A stretch of DNA of 64,000 bases from Labilibaculum sp. (GTDB taxonomy: Bacteria > Bacteroidota > Bacteroidia > Bacteroidales > Marinifilaceae): contig JAEINT010000003.1 in NCBI GenBank assembly GCA_016342745.1, positions 124,001-188,000 on the forward strand, in the 5' to 3' direction. The notes beneath the pieces were generated by a model, which saw only the letters and a program-made list of their open reading frames with translations, did no database searches and had not been told where the DNA came from. The position numbers and the translations under genes were made by a program. This document shows, one piece after another, positions 45,932 to 55,134 of the stretch (position 1 is its first letter; every line of letters begins with the position of its first letter).

Positions 45932-46606
45932 ATGGCTCGATTTTCAAGAATTGAAGTAGCAATAAAAATGAAAGAAACAGGAATGGTTCCTGTATTCTTT
46001 CATTCAGATATAGAAGTTTGCAAACAAGTTGTAATGGCTTGTTACAAAGGAGGAGCAAGATTGTTCGAATTTGTGAATCGTGGTGATTTTGCACACGAAG
46101 TTTTTGGCGATTTAAACAAATGGGCAGCCAAAGAATGTCCCGAAATGATTTTAGGAGCTGGTTCGGTAATTGACGCTGGAACTACTTCATTATATATTCA
46201 GTTGGGTTCAAATTTTATTGTTTCTCCAATTTTAAATGCTGAAATGGCTAAGGTTTGTAACCGAAGAAAAGTTGCATGGTCGCCAGGTTGTGGTTCTTTA
46301 ACCGAAATATCGTATGCAGAAGAATTGGGTGCTGAGGTAGTAAAGATTTTTCCAGGTGCACAAGTTGGAGGTCCTGAGTTTGTAAAAGCTGTGAAGGGTC
46401 CTTTTCCTTGGTCATCAATTATGCCAACTGGAGGAGTTAAACCTGAAAGAGAAAACCTGACTCAATGGTTCAATGCAGGTGTTCATTGTGTAGGAATGGG
46501 ATCGCAGTTAATGATAAAAAATACAGATGGTACATTCAACTACAAAGCTATTGAAGAGGCAACAGAAAATGCGATTTCAATTATAAAAGAAATTAGAAAT
46601 CAGTAA
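45932..46606 (+). CDS. eda: KDPG aldolase (bifunctional KDPG/KHG aldolase family)
   Basis: A class I aldolase of 224 residues, cleaving KDPG to pyruvate and glyceraldehyde-3-phosphate. The start is put at the ATG at 45932 (MARFSRIEVAIKMKE), where family similarity begins; an in-frame TTG 26 codons upstream would only translate the inverted repeat. The Schiff-base Lys138 lies in VVKIFPGAQVGG, and the conserved Glu/Arg pair is in RLFEFVNRG. SPGCGSLTEI and MPTGGVKPE are the phosphate-site segments. It completes the lower pathway and is followed 12 bp later by the lactonase. Confidence 0.92.
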   Translation: MARFSRIEVAIKMKETGMVPVFFHSDIEVCKQVVMACYKGGARLFEFVNRGDFAHEVFGDLNKWAAKECPEMILGAGSVIDAGTTSLYIQLGSNFIVSPILNAEMAKVCNRRKVAWSPGCGSLTEISYAEELGAEVVKIFPGAQVGGPEFVKAVKGPFPWSSIMPTGGVKPERENLTQWFNAGVHCVGMGSQLMIKNTDGTFNYKAIEEATENAISIIKEIRNQ

Positions 46607-46618
46607 GAATATAAGCTT

Positions 46619-47461
46619 ATGAAAGTACAAAAAATTGACTCCCATCAGCATTTCTGGAATTACTGTCCTGAAAAACATAGCTGGATATCGGATGAAATGG
46701 CTGTTCTTCAAAATGATTTTGCACCTAAGGATTTGCAAATCAATTTGAAGGCTATTGATTTTGATGGATGCGTTGCTGTACAAGCAGATCAAACCGAAGC
46801 AGAAACCGATTTTTTAATTGGTTTAGCAGAGAATAACCAATTCATAAAAGGAGTTGTAGGTTGGATTGATTTGAGAGCAGATAATTTACGCGAAAGATTA
46901 GAATATTATAGCAAGTTTCCTGTCTTAAAAGGATTTCGTCACGTTGTTCAGGATGAGCAGGATGATAATTTCATATTAGGGGAGAAATTTTGCAATGGCA
47001 TCGCCTTATTAGAAGAGTTCGGCTTTACTTACGACATTCTAATTTTTGCAAAACACTTGAAGCCAAGTGCTGAGTTTGCAGCTAAATTTCCAAATCAGAA
47101 GTTTGTATTGGATCACATTGCGAAGCCTGAAATTAAAGATCAAAAGATGGATGATTGGGCTGATGGGATTCGCAAAATTGCTGCTTTGCCAAATGTTTCT
47201 TGCAAGTTATCCGGAATCGTTACCGAAGCAGATTGGGCAAATTGGACAAAAGAAGACATAAATCCCTATTTGGATGTTGTGTTGGAAGCTTTTGGTCCTG
47301 ATCGATTAATGATCGGATCGGATTGGCCAGTTTGTACTTTGGCTGGATCTTACCAGAAGGTAATGAATTTGATTATCAGAAAAATTAAGAAATATACTAC
47401 CGCAGAACAGGAAGCTATTCTTGGAGGTAATGCAATTGAATTTTATCAACTAAAAAAATAA
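46619..47461 (+). CDS. Amidohydrolase-family sugar lactonase (L-galactono/L-fucono-lactonase type)
   Basis: A 280-residue COG3618 amidohydrolase-2 protein. The metal-site start is IDSHQHFW (6-13); FVLDHIAKPEI and MIGSDWPVC contain the later His and the catalytic Asp. Members hydrolyse L-fucono-, L-rhamnono- and L-galactono-lactones. Here it is placed between KDPG aldolase and an aldose dehydrogenase, and should open the lactone that enzyme makes to L-galactonate. A homologous step is known in the L-galactose pathway of a Bacteroides species. 6 bp to the next gene, so tightly coupled. Confidence 0.87.
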   Translation: MKVQKIDSHQHFWNYCPEKHSWISDEMAVLQNDFAPKDLQINLKAIDFDGCVAVQADQTEAETDFLIGLAENNQFIKGVVGWIDLRADNLRERLEYYSKFPVLKGFRHVVQDEQDDNFILGEKFCNGIALLEEFGFTYDILIFAKHLKPSAEFAAKFPNQKFVLDHIAKPEIKDQKMDDWADGIRKIAALPNVSCKLSGIVTEADWANWTKEDINPYLDVVLEAFGPDRLMIGSDWPVCTLAGSYQKVMNLIIRKIKKYTTAEQEAILGGNAIEFYQLKK

Positions 47462-47467
47462 AACAAA

Positions 47468-48430
47468 ATGAATACAAAACCGACATATATTAAAGGAGAT
47501 TATAAGAATAGTAATTTTTTCTCAGGTCAGAGCCGCCTAGTTTGCGGATGTTCTGGTTTGGGTGGTGTATGGAGTCCTGTTGAAGAAAAAGATGCTTTGG
47601 AAGCAATGATGTATGCTTTGGAAAGAGGTGTTCGTGTTTTTGACACAGCTCCATCTTACAACATGTCTCAAACTTACCTGGGAAAAGCATTACGTCAGTG
47701 GACAGGTGAAAAACCATTTATTAGTACGAAAGTTGGTCGTTTAAGAGCTGAAAAAGCTGATGATTGCATCGTAGACTATTCTCCAGAGACAATGAAAAGA
47801 AGTGTTCATGAGAGTCTTGAGGTTTTAGGTATTGATAGAATTGATCTGTTATTTTTACATGAGCCACATTTGGTTCCAGTTGAAAAAATGGATGAGATTA
47901 TGGATTGTTTACAGTCTTTCAAGAAAGAAGGAATTGTTGGTATGTTAGGAATTGGAGGAAACCCAATTGATCGTTTTTACCCACACATGATCAAAGATAA
48001 TTTTGATGTATTGTCTGGATTTTTGAAAATGGATGCTTGTAACCTAGCTGGTTTCGAAAAAGATATTCCTCAAATCCGTGAAGAAAATATTGCATACTAT
48101 GCAGCTTCTGCTTTGCACATGGGCTTATTAGGAAGACGTTTGGATATGTATAACGAAGACAGACCAAACAATGAGTGGATCACGAATTTGGATGTTGACA
48201 CTGCAATGAAAACAAACGAGATTGCGAAGAAACACAACATACCATTGTCAAGATTGGCATTGCGTTACTTATTCTCTATGGAAGAGGCTGATCGTGTAGT
48301 TGTTGGTCCTCATACAAAAGCTCAATTGGCTGATTTACTTGATGCTTGGGACGAAGGAGTATTGAGCGAAGAAATCTTTAACGAGATTACTGATAATGTA
48401 GTTGCTTCGCGTAACGTACTTGTTAAATAA
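47468..48430 (+). CDS. Aldo/keto reductase, L-galactose (D-threo-aldose) 1-dehydrogenase type
   Basis: A 320-residue NAD(P)-dependent aldo/keto reductase. The tetrad is visible: Asp and Tyr in FDTAPSYNMS, Lys in ISTKVGR and His in LFLHEPH. The overall pattern (SRLVCGCSGLGGVW start) matches the L-fucose/L-galactose dehydrogenase branch. Role: oxidise L-galactose at C1 to the lactone. Genetic context, next to lactonase, permease and mutarotase, decides between L-galactose and L-fucose: downstream enzymes (UxaB, UxaA) need the hydroxylated C6 that L-fucose lacks. Confidence 0.87.
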   Translation: MNTKPTYIKGDYKNSNFFSGQSRLVCGCSGLGGVWSPVEEKDALEAMMYALERGVRVFDTAPSYNMSQTYLGKALRQWTGEKPFISTKVGRLRAEKADDCIVDYSPETMKRSVHESLEVLGIDRIDLLFLHEPHLVPVEKMDEIMDCLQSFKKEGIVGMLGIGGNPIDRFYPHMIKDNFDVLSGFLKMDACNLAGFEKDIPQIREENIAYYAASALHMGLLGRRLDMYNEDRPNNEWITNLDVDTAMKTNEIAKKHNIPLSRLALRYLFSMEEADRVVVGPHTKAQLADLLDAWDEGVLSEEIFNEITDNVVASRNVLVK

Positions 48431-48486
48431 GCAAGCATTAGGATAAGTAGAGAGAATTAACCGAATTTAAACCTAAAAATACAACA

Positions 48487-49896
48487 GTGAGCACAAAAGA
48501 TAAAGTAGTTTCGAGGGCAGTATTAATCCCGTTTGTTTTAATAACATTCTGTTTTGCACTTTGGGGATTTGCCAATGATATTACCAACCCAATGGTAGAA
48601 GCTTTTTCCCGAATTTTTAACATGGGAGCAAGTGGAGGTACTTGGGTACAAGTAGTTTTTTACGGTGGATATGGAGCAATGGCTTTTCCAGCAGCTTTAT
48701 TCATCAGAAAGTACACTTATAAGGCAGGTATTCTTGTCGGATTAGGATTATATGCAACAGGTGGATTGTTATTTCTTCCAGCAAGTGCTTTAGGAATGTA
48801 TTATCCATTTTTGATTGCTTATTTCGTAATGACTTGTGGTTTGTCATTCTTGGAAACCAGTGCAAATCCATACATTCTATCTATGGGAGCTGACTCTACA
48901 GCTACTCGTCGTTTAAATTTAGCACAGGCTTTTAATCCAATGGGTTCTTTAACAGGAATGTTTATTGCGACTACAGTGATTCAGGCTCGTCTTGATCCTC
49001 GTGGTGCTGAAGCAAGAACTGCCTTATCTCCAGCAGAATTTGAAGCGGTAAAAATGAGTGACCTTAGTATTTTAAGTACTCCTTATATTGCTATTGGATT
49101 GGTGATTATTGCCATGTTTATTATTATTGCATTAGCCAAAATGCCTAAGAATGAAGATGCGGATCATAGCTTGAATCTATTTGGAACTTTATCTAAGTTG
49201 CTTAAAATCAAAAAGTATCGTGAAGGAGTTGTCGCTCAGATGTTTTATGTTGGAGCACAGATTATGTGTTGGACATTCATCGTTCAGTACGGTCAGCGTA
49301 TTTTCGTTAAAGGTGGTTTAACGCCTCAAGATCTTGAATCGGGTTGGTTAAGTATTGTTAACTCATTAGGATTTCTTTCCGATAGTGTAAGAGATATTAT
49401 TGTTTCAGGAAAAGGAGCTAATGGACTAACCGAAGGAGCTGCTGCACACATTGCTCAGTTGTATAACATTCTGGCGATGTTCTTTTTCTTAGTTGCTCGT
49501 TTCGTATGTACTTTCATGTTAAAATATATCAAACCAGGAAGATTGCTACAGTATTTAGCGATTGGTGGAGTTGTTTTAGCAACAGGAACAATCATGTTGC
49601 AAGGAATCTCTGGATTGTATTGTCTAATTGGTGTTTCAGCTTGTATGTCACTAATGTTTCCAACCATTTATGGTATTGCTTTAGAAGGAATGGGCGATGA
49701 TGCCAAATTTGGAGCTGCAGGATTAATCATGTCAATTGTTGGTGGTACTTTCTTACCAAAAATTCAGGCTGCTATTATCGATATGGAAACTGTTTTCGAT
49801 ATGCCAGCAGTTAACTTCTCATTTATTTTACCACTAATCTGTTTTGTTTTAATCGCTTTTTACGGATACAGAACAGTGAAAATTCACATGGCTTAA
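48487..49896 (+). CDS. FucP-type MFS sugar:H+ symporter
   Basis: A 469-residue major-facilitator permease with about 12 hydrophobic segments, of the FucP/GGP family. Signatures are FALWGFANDITNPMV near the N-terminus (the FucP substrate-site region) and FLETSANPYIL with the conserved Glu. The start is GTG at 48487, giving MSTKDKVV; no ATG gives a better N-terminus. Probably brings L-galactose (an L-fucose analogue) across the inner membrane. 56 bp behind the dehydrogenase, 10 bp ahead of the mutarotase. Confidence 0.9.
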   Translation: MSTKDKVVSRAVLIPFVLITFCFALWGFANDITNPMVEAFSRIFNMGASGGTWVQVVFYGGYGAMAFPAALFIRKYTYKAGILVGLGLYATGGLLFLPASALGMYYPFLIAYFVMTCGLSFLETSANPYILSMGADSTATRRLNLAQAFNPMGSLTGMFIATTVIQARLDPRGAEARTALSPAEFEAVKMSDLSILSTPYIAIGLVIIAMFIIIALAKMPKNEDADHSLNLFGTLSKLLKIKKYREGVVAQMFYVGAQIMCWTFIVQYGQRIFVKGGLTPQDLESGWLSIVNSLGFLSDSVRDIIVSGKGANGLTEGAAAHIAQLYNILAMFFFLVARFVCTFMLKYIKPGRLLQYLAIGGVVLATGTIMLQGISGLYCLIGVSACMSLMFPTIYGIALEGMGDDAKFGAAGLIMSIVGGTFLPKIQAAIIDMETVFDMPAVNFSFILPLICFVLIAFYGYRTVKIHMA

Positions 49897-49906
49897 TTTA
49901 AAGGAA

Positions 49907-50266
49907 ATGTCGAATACAAATAACTATAAAAGATATTGTAAATCACTTTGTTTGAAAAATGATGACAAACTGATTAAAGAATACAAAGAGGTTCATGCAG
50001 CTGGTGCTGCATGGCCTGAAATTACTCAAGGAATGTTAGATGTTGGTATCATTGATATGGAAATCTACATTGTTAAAAACCAATTGTTCATGATTATGGA
50101 CACACTTGCTGATTTTGATCACGACAAAGCAATGACTGAATTGGCTACCAAGCCACGTCAATCAGAGTGGGAAGCTTATGTTGCTCGTTTTCAGAATACA
50201 TCAGCAGATGCCAGTGCAGATGAAAAATGGCAGTTAATGGAACGTATTTATAAATTAGGACTTTAA
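49907..50266 (+). CDS. L-rhamnose mutarotase-family (RhaM-like) sugar mutarotase
   Basis: A 119-residue alpha/beta-barrel dimeric mutarotase, close to the usual 104-110 residues. Family residues are in CLKNDDKLIKEYKEVH, WPEITQGMLDVGI and the C-terminal WEAYVARFQ. It interconverts alpha and beta anomers of an L-sugar, supplying the anomer used by the 1-dehydrogenase. In this operon the sugar is most likely L-galactose or L-fucose rather than rhamnose. A good AAAGGA precedes the ATG. Confidence 0.87.
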   Translation: MSNTNNYKRYCKSLCLKNDDKLIKEYKEVHAAGAAWPEITQGMLDVGIIDMEIYIVKNQLFMIMDTLADFDHDKAMTELATKPRQSEWEAYVARFQNTSADASADEKWQLMERIYKLGL

Positions 50267-50277
50267 AAAATATAAAA

Positions 50278-51294
50278 ATGAAGCAATTAGTATGTTTAGA
50301 ACCAGGTAAGTTCGAGATGCAAGATCAATCTCAACCTGAAAGAAAAGAGGGGAATGCTTTATTAAAAATAAAGAGAATAGGTATTTGTGGAACCGATTTA
50401 CATGCTTTTGAAGGAACACAGCCATTTTTTTCTTACCCAAGAGTACTTGGACACGAATTAGCTGGAGATATCGTTGATATTGCAGCTAACGATAAAGGTT
50501 TCGAAAAAGGTGAAGCTGTTACTTTTATTCCCTATTTTCCTTGTGGAGATTGTGTTGCTTGTAGAGCTAGTAAGCCAAACTGTTGTACTACTATCGAAGT
50601 TGCCGGAGTTCATATTGATGGCGGAATGGGAGAGTATATGAATGTACCTGAATATGCTTTGATTCATGGTCAGGGAATGAGTTACGACGAGTTGGCTATG
50701 GTTGAGCCAATGGCTGTTGGTGCGCATTCAATTCGCATTACAGAAATCAAAAAAGATGAATTTGTTTTGGTAACAGGTGCTGGTCCAATTGGATTAGGAG
50801 CTATGGCTTTTGCAAAGATTCAAGGAGCTAAAGTAATTGCTTTGGATGTTCAAGATAATCGTCTTGAGTTCGCAAAAGAACACTTTGGTGTTGATTATAC
50901 AGTTAATGCACTAAACAATCCTTTAGAAGCTATTAAAGAGATTACTGGTGGCGATATGGTAACTGCTATCATCGATGCTACTGGAAACAAAAGAGCTATT
51001 GAAGGTAATCTAAACTTCCTTGCTCATAGTGGAAGAATCACTATGGTAGGATTACAGTTGGATACTTTTAGTTTCTCACATCCTGAATTTCACAAAAGAG
51101 AAACCACTCTAAGAAGTAGTAGAAATGCGACTCGTGAGGATTTCGATCACGTAGTGGATTCGATGAAAGCTGGTAAGGTAAATGTAAATTCTTTAATTAC
51201 GCACAGAGCGAAATTTGAGAATATGATTGAAGATTTTAAAACGTGGCTTGATCCTAAGACAGGTGTTGTGAAAGCCGTTGTTTCTCTAGACTAG
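50278..51294 (+). CDS. Zinc-dependent dehydrogenase, probable L-galactonate 5-dehydrogenase
   Basis: A 338-residue medium-chain alcohol dehydrogenase. The catalytic zinc site is ICGTDLH (Cys and Asp) plus LGHELAG (His-Glu). The structural zinc cluster CGDCVACRASKPNCC has four Cys. The Rossmann motif is VTGAGPIGLGAMAF. Members near threonine/sorbitol dehydrogenase include L-galactonate oxidoreductase, which forms D-tagaturonate. Given UxaB in the same operon, that reaction is the simplest reading and closes the pathway. Last gene before the terminator at 51339. Confidence 0.87.
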   Translation: MKQLVCLEPGKFEMQDQSQPERKEGNALLKIKRIGICGTDLHAFEGTQPFFSYPRVLGHELAGDIVDIAANDKGFEKGEAVTFIPYFPCGDCVACRASKPNCCTTIEVAGVHIDGGMGEYMNVPEYALIHGQGMSYDELAMVEPMAVGAHSIRITEIKKDEFVLVTGAGPIGLGAMAFAKIQGAKVIALDVQDNRLEFAKEHFGVDYTVNALNNPLEAIKEITGGDMVTAIIDATGNKRAIEGNLNFLAHSGRITMVGLQLDTFSFSHPEFHKRETTLRSSRNATREDFDHVVDSMKAGKVNVNSLITHRAKFENMIEDFKTWLDPKTGVVKAVVSLD

Positions 51295-51338
51295 ATTTGT
51301 TGATGTAAATCTATAGTTGCGTATATAATAGTAGATTG

Positions 51339-51366
51339 AAGGCTGTCCATTTGGACAGCCTTTTTT
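51339..51366. terminator. Terminator of the L-galactose operon
   Basis: A 10-bp stem AAGGCTGTCC with its complement (ATTT loop) and T6. Also placed to stop the convergent M64 gene. Confidence 0.9.
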
Positions 51367-51372
51367 GTATTT

Positions 51373-52782
51373 CTATTTCGAATACTGATCGATAATTAGT
51401 TTGATTGCTCGTTGACAAGCGGGGCAAAATTCATCGTGACGAGTGAACATGATACAGTTGGAAGCACTTCGGTACAAACCTTTTGATTTGTATTGAGCTC
51501 CTTCAAAAGCACCAACTTTACCACTGTGTTCCATATTTGCCAATAGTTCATCATCCCAACTTCTTTTCTTGATAAAGAAATCTTCCATTACTTTTTCATC
51601 CACCTTAGCTTTGCGCATTTCTACACGCTTTTTTTGAACAGCTATGCTATGTTTGTCATACTTCTCTTTTTCCCAAGGAGTTGGGATTGGAGTTTCTGGT
51701 GTAACAATATCTTTCCACTTAATGGTTTCAGGATCAGTGTTAGCTGTAACGTTTAATTCCCAAGGCTCTAGGTGTTCAGCATCCATTTCATAAGCTGTCG
51801 CAGATGTGTAATACTCATCGGCTAAATCAGCAAAGTGATGACCGAATTCGTGAACAAATAAGTACTCTTGGAAAGCATTATCAACTGCCGCAGTAATGTA
51901 TAAATTGTAAATTCCGCCACCACCATAAATGGAGTCATTCATTAAAATAGCAGTAAATTCGTAAGGTACAGCTGCAGCAGCATTACGAATTGTTTTGTTA
52001 TCGTAACCAAGTGCATAACGTTCCGAATCAAAAGCTCCGTAGGTTACAGAAAGTGCCGAACGTGTATGAATATCCTGATGAGGATGATTTACACCAGAAT
52101 CTGGAGATGGAGTTTCTACTGCTCTAATCGAGAATTTATCTTTAAAAGAAGCATATGGTTCTGTATTCAAAAGAACCTTAGCAAAGCGTTCAGCATCTTT
52201 TTTGAATTTTGCCATGTCTTTTTTAGCATATCCTTCGCCTAAAACAACAATGTCAACTTGTTTTTCAGGTTTGCCATTCACAACAATATCTAAGGTGTTG
52301 TAATGATTTTTCACAGGAGTTGAAAAGGAACGATGATGTTTAGGATCTACTTTGTAGGTCCATACAGGATCGAAGCCATTTCTGATATTTCGTTTCGATA
52401 TAATTACATTTACTTCTGCTTTTGGCCAAGGAAAACGTAAGGACTCATGAAAACTTCCCCATTCTGCTTTTGCTTCAGGTGTTGTTTCCCATTCTCCGTA
52501 AATACTCGCAAATCCTCTTGAGTAAAGTGTTGTTCCTGTTTTAATATCTTTTACTTCAAAAAAGTACTTTCCCAATCGCAATTCATCAATAAGAACAGTT
52601 TTGCTTCCTGCCCACTCGCCATCGTTTACCATTTGATCGAAAGCAAAGTGTTCTTCTCCAGAATTACCAACATGATTGTAATCCAATCGCATGCATGCTG
52701 ATGTAAAATATTCAGCATATTGTGCATTTGCTATGGCCGAAATGCCAATGAGTACAAAGGTAAATAGTAAAATCTTTTTCAT
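51373..52782 (-). CDS. IgA peptidase M64-family metallopeptidase
   Basis: A secreted 469-residue M64 peptidase. A signal peptide covers 1-20. An N-terminal domain of about 150 residues (YAEYFTSACMRLDYNHVGN) precedes the catalytic domain; zinc motif HEFGH at 311-315, followed by ADLADEYY. VLGEGYAKKDMAKF at the start of the domain is typical. The family was named for a clostridial IgA protease, but Bacteroidota members are common and mostly uncharacterised, so no IgA activity should be assumed. Single gene, convergent with the L-galactose operon. Confidence 0.88.
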   Translation of the reverse strand: MKKILLFTFVLIGISAIANAQYAEYFTSACMRLDYNHVGNSGEEHFAFDQMVNDGEWAGSKTVLIDELRLGKYFFEVKDIKTGTTLYSRGFASIYGEWETTPEAKAEWGSFHESLRFPWPKAEVNVIISKRNIRNGFDPVWTYKVDPKHHRSFSTPVKNHYNTLDIVVNGKPEKQVDIVVLGEGYAKKDMAKFKKDAERFAKVLLNTEPYASFKDKFSIRAVETPSPDSGVNHPHQDIHTRSALSVTYGAFDSERYALGYDNKTIRNAAAAVPYEFTAILMNDSIYGGGGIYNLYITAAVDNAFQEYLFVHEFGHHFADLADEYYTSATAYEMDAEHLEPWELNVTANTDPETIKWKDIVTPETPIPTPWEKEKYDKHSIAVQKKRVEMRKAKVDEKVMEDFFIKKRSWDDELLANMEHSGKVGAFEGAQYKSKGLYRSASNCIMFTRHDEFCPACQRAIKLIIDQYSK

Positions 52783-52968
52783 AGTGTAAGTGTTTTCTTA
52801 GAGTTTTGTTGAGCGTACAAGATAAGGAATATCTGATATTGGAAAGATGCTATTCGTCATATCCGGATAGAGAAAATTAATACTGATTTGTGCAAAAGCT
52901 TTTTCATAGATTAAGGGCAGCTTTCGATAATTTCTGTATTTTTAGCTTTTTAGTAAATTTAATCTTTT

Positions 52969-53646
52969 ATGATAGGAACACTCGTAAATGTTATAGCAAT
53001 AATAATAGGTGGTAGTATAGGCCTTTTGTTTCGTACAAAGATTCCAGAACGAATGTTTAAGATTGTTTTTCAGGCAATTGGAGTTTTTACTTTGTATCTT
53101 GGTGTGAGCATGGCTTTAAAGGCTAACGAACTTTTATTAATGGTATTCAGCCTTGTCGTTGGATCCTTAATTGGAGAAGGATTACGTTTAGAAGAACGAG
53201 TTGAAAACTTGAGCGAACTATTAAAAAGGAAGATTGGTAGTAAGGAAGATAAATTTTCGACTGGTTTCGTAACGGCTTTTATGCTTTTCTGTTTGGGAAC
53301 TTTAACCATTTTAGGAAGTATTGAAGAAGGAATGGGAAAGGAGCCAACTTTATTAATGACTAAATCTGTAATGGATGGATTTTCAGCCATTGCATTAGCA
53401 GCAGTGATGGGCGTTGGTGTAATTTTTTCAGTTATTCCATTGCTGATTTATCAAGGAGGTTTAACTTTGTTAGCTGCCTTGTTTGGTGAAGTGATTCCAG
53501 AAGTAATTATTAATGAGATAGCTGGAGTTGGAGGAATATTAATTATAGGTTTGGGAATAAGTATTCTTGAAATAAAAAAGATAAAAGTCTTAAATATGCT
53601 TCCAGCACTTTTGATTGAAGTACTATTGTGCTATATCTTTTTGTAA
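52969..53646 (+). CDS. DUF554 integral membrane protein
   Basis: A 225-residue membrane protein of the DUF554 (YdfK-like) family: MIGTLVNVIAIIIGGSIGLLF start, seven or so hydrophobic segments, GTLTILGSIEEGMG and SVIPLLIYQGGLTLLA as conserved blocks. No known function. Monocistronic or leading the kinase-RapZ gene 46 bp downstream. Confidence 0.85.
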   Translation: MIGTLVNVIAIIIGGSIGLLFRTKIPERMFKIVFQAIGVFTLYLGVSMALKANELLLMVFSLVVGSLIGEGLRLEERVENLSELLKRKIGSKEDKFSTGFVTAFMLFCLGTLTILGSIEEGMGKEPTLLMTKSVMDGFSAIALAAVMGVGVIFSVIPLLIYQGGLTLLAALFGEVIPEVIINEIAGVGGILIIGLGISILEIKKIKVLNMLPALLIEVLLCYIFL

Positions 53647-53692
53647 ATTTGATGATCAGTAAAAAAAATAGGAACCTTAAAATATATTAGAT

Positions 53693-55132
53693 TTGAAAGA
53701 GGAAACAAAAAATGCTCTAATTCAACTATTTGAAGAGTGGGCAGACGACAAAGTTGTGGAGACAGAAATCTTACCACAATCAGGTTCTTATCGTGAATAC
53801 ATTCGATTAATTGGAGAGAAAAGAACTGTTTTGGGTGCGTATAACGCCGATAAAAAAGAGAATAATGCATTTATCAGTTTCAGCAAGCATTTCGCATCGA
53901 AAGGTTTATCTGTTCCTGAAATATATCATGAAAATGCAGAACAAGATATTTACCTTTTGCAGGATTTAGGAAATACAACCTTATTCGATTACATCTTACA
54001 CCTACGAATTGGTGAAGGATTTGCGACCGATTTGGTTTTGATTTACAAGAAAATCATTACTCAATTGGTTCGTTTTCAGACGGAGGGAAGTGACGGTTTA
54101 GATTATAGTGCCTGTTATCCTAGAGATAGTTTCGATAAACAATCAATGATTTGGGATTTACATTACTTCAAATATTATTTTCTGAAATTGGCTAAAATTC
54201 CTTTTGATGAACAATTGTTGGAAGACGATTTTCAGAAATTTTCAGATTATTTATTAGATGCTCCACGAGATTACTTTTTGTATCGCGATTTTCAATCAAG
54301 AAATATCATGTTGGTAAACGGTGAACCTTGGTTTATCGATTATCAGGGAGGAAGAAAAGGGGCGCTACAATACGATTTAGCTTCTTTATTATACGATGCA
54401 AAGGCAGATTTGCCACAAGAGGTTCGCGACGAATTATTTGATTTCTATTTGCAAGAGATTCAGAAAGTTCAGGATGTAGATCCGAAAGCATTTGGATCAT
54501 TTTTCCAAGGCTACGTTCTGGTAAGAATCATGCAAGCAATGGGAGCGTACGGTTTTAGAGGTTTCTACGAAAGAAAAGAACATTTCTTAAAGTCGATTCC
54601 ATTTGCCTTACGCAATTTGGAAACCATATTGAATCGTATGGATATTCCTGTTGAATTGCCGGAATTGGTAAAAGCACTAAAATCTGTTATTGATTCTGAT
54701 TTTTTAAAAGAAGTTGGGAAAGAAGAGAAGCCAAAATTACATGTTGAAATAAATAGCTTTTCGTACCGTAGAGGGATTCCTTTGGATAAAACGACTAACG
54801 GTGGAGGATTTGTTTTCGATTGTAGAGCAATTCACAATCCAGGAAGGTATCAGGAATATGTTGAAATGACAGGGAAAGATCAGCCAGTAATTGACTTTTT
54901 TAAAGTAAAGAGCGAAATGGATGAGTTTTTAACTTCGGTTTTTTCTATTGTTGATATGAGTGTAGATAAATATATCGCACGAAATTTTGCCAATTTACAG
55001 GTGAGCTTTGGTTGTACTGGAGGAAGACATCGATCCGTATTTTCAGCAGATAGTTTAGCAAAACATCTACAAGAGAAATTCGATGTGAATATCAGTTTAA
55101 GACATATTGAAAGAGAAATAGAAGGAAGTTAA
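53693..55132 (+). CDS. AmgK-like kinase fused to a RapZ C-terminal domain
   Basis: A 479-residue fusion from a TTG start (MKEETKNALIQ); no ATG start is available before the conserved region. Residues 1-320 are an aminoglycoside-phosphotransferase-fold kinase with the catalytic loop YRDFQSRNIML (Asp199, Asn204) and metal Asp216 in FIDYQGG, like the amino-sugar kinase AmgK. Residues about 348-479 match the C-terminal domain of RapZ, including FGCTGGRHRSV (439-449). The N-terminal P-loop ATPase of RapZ is absent. RapZ in enterobacteria senses glucosamine-6-phosphate through this domain. With a MurU-like gene just downstream, cell-wall amino-sugar recycling coupled to sugar-phosphate sensing is a reasonable inference. 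Confidence 0.85.
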   Translation: MKEETKNALIQLFEEWADDKVVETEILPQSGSYREYIRLIGEKRTVLGAYNADKKENNAFISFSKHFASKGLSVPEIYHENAEQDIYLLQDLGNTTLFDYILHLRIGEGFATDLVLIYKKIITQLVRFQTEGSDGLDYSACYPRDSFDKQSMIWDLHYFKYYFLKLAKIPFDEQLLEDDFQKFSDYLLDAPRDYFLYRDFQSRNIMLVNGEPWFIDYQGGRKGALQYDLASLLYDAKADLPQEVRDELFDFYLQEIQKVQDVDPKAFGSFFQGYVLVRIMQAMGAYGFRGFYERKEHFLKSIPFALRNLETILNRMDIPVELPELVKALKSVIDSDFLKEVGKEEKPKLHVEINSFSYRRGIPLDKTTNGGGFVFDCRAIHNPGRYQEYVEMTGKDQPVIDFFKVKSEMDEFLTSVFSIVDMSVDKYIARNFANLQVSFGCTGGRHRSVFSADSLAKHLQEKFDVNISLRHIEREIEGS

Positions 55133-55134
55133 TT

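Noticed and set aside
41608-51294. Operon read as L-fucose or galacturonate catabolism
   Set aside because: No L-fuconate dehydratase, fucose isomerase, fuculokinase or uxaC; UxaA and UxaB cannot use 6-deoxy products. L-galactose fits every gene.
51373-52782. M64 protein as a true IgA protease and virulence factor
   Set aside because: Only family-level similarity is visible; marine Bacteroidota members have no known immunoglobulin substrate.
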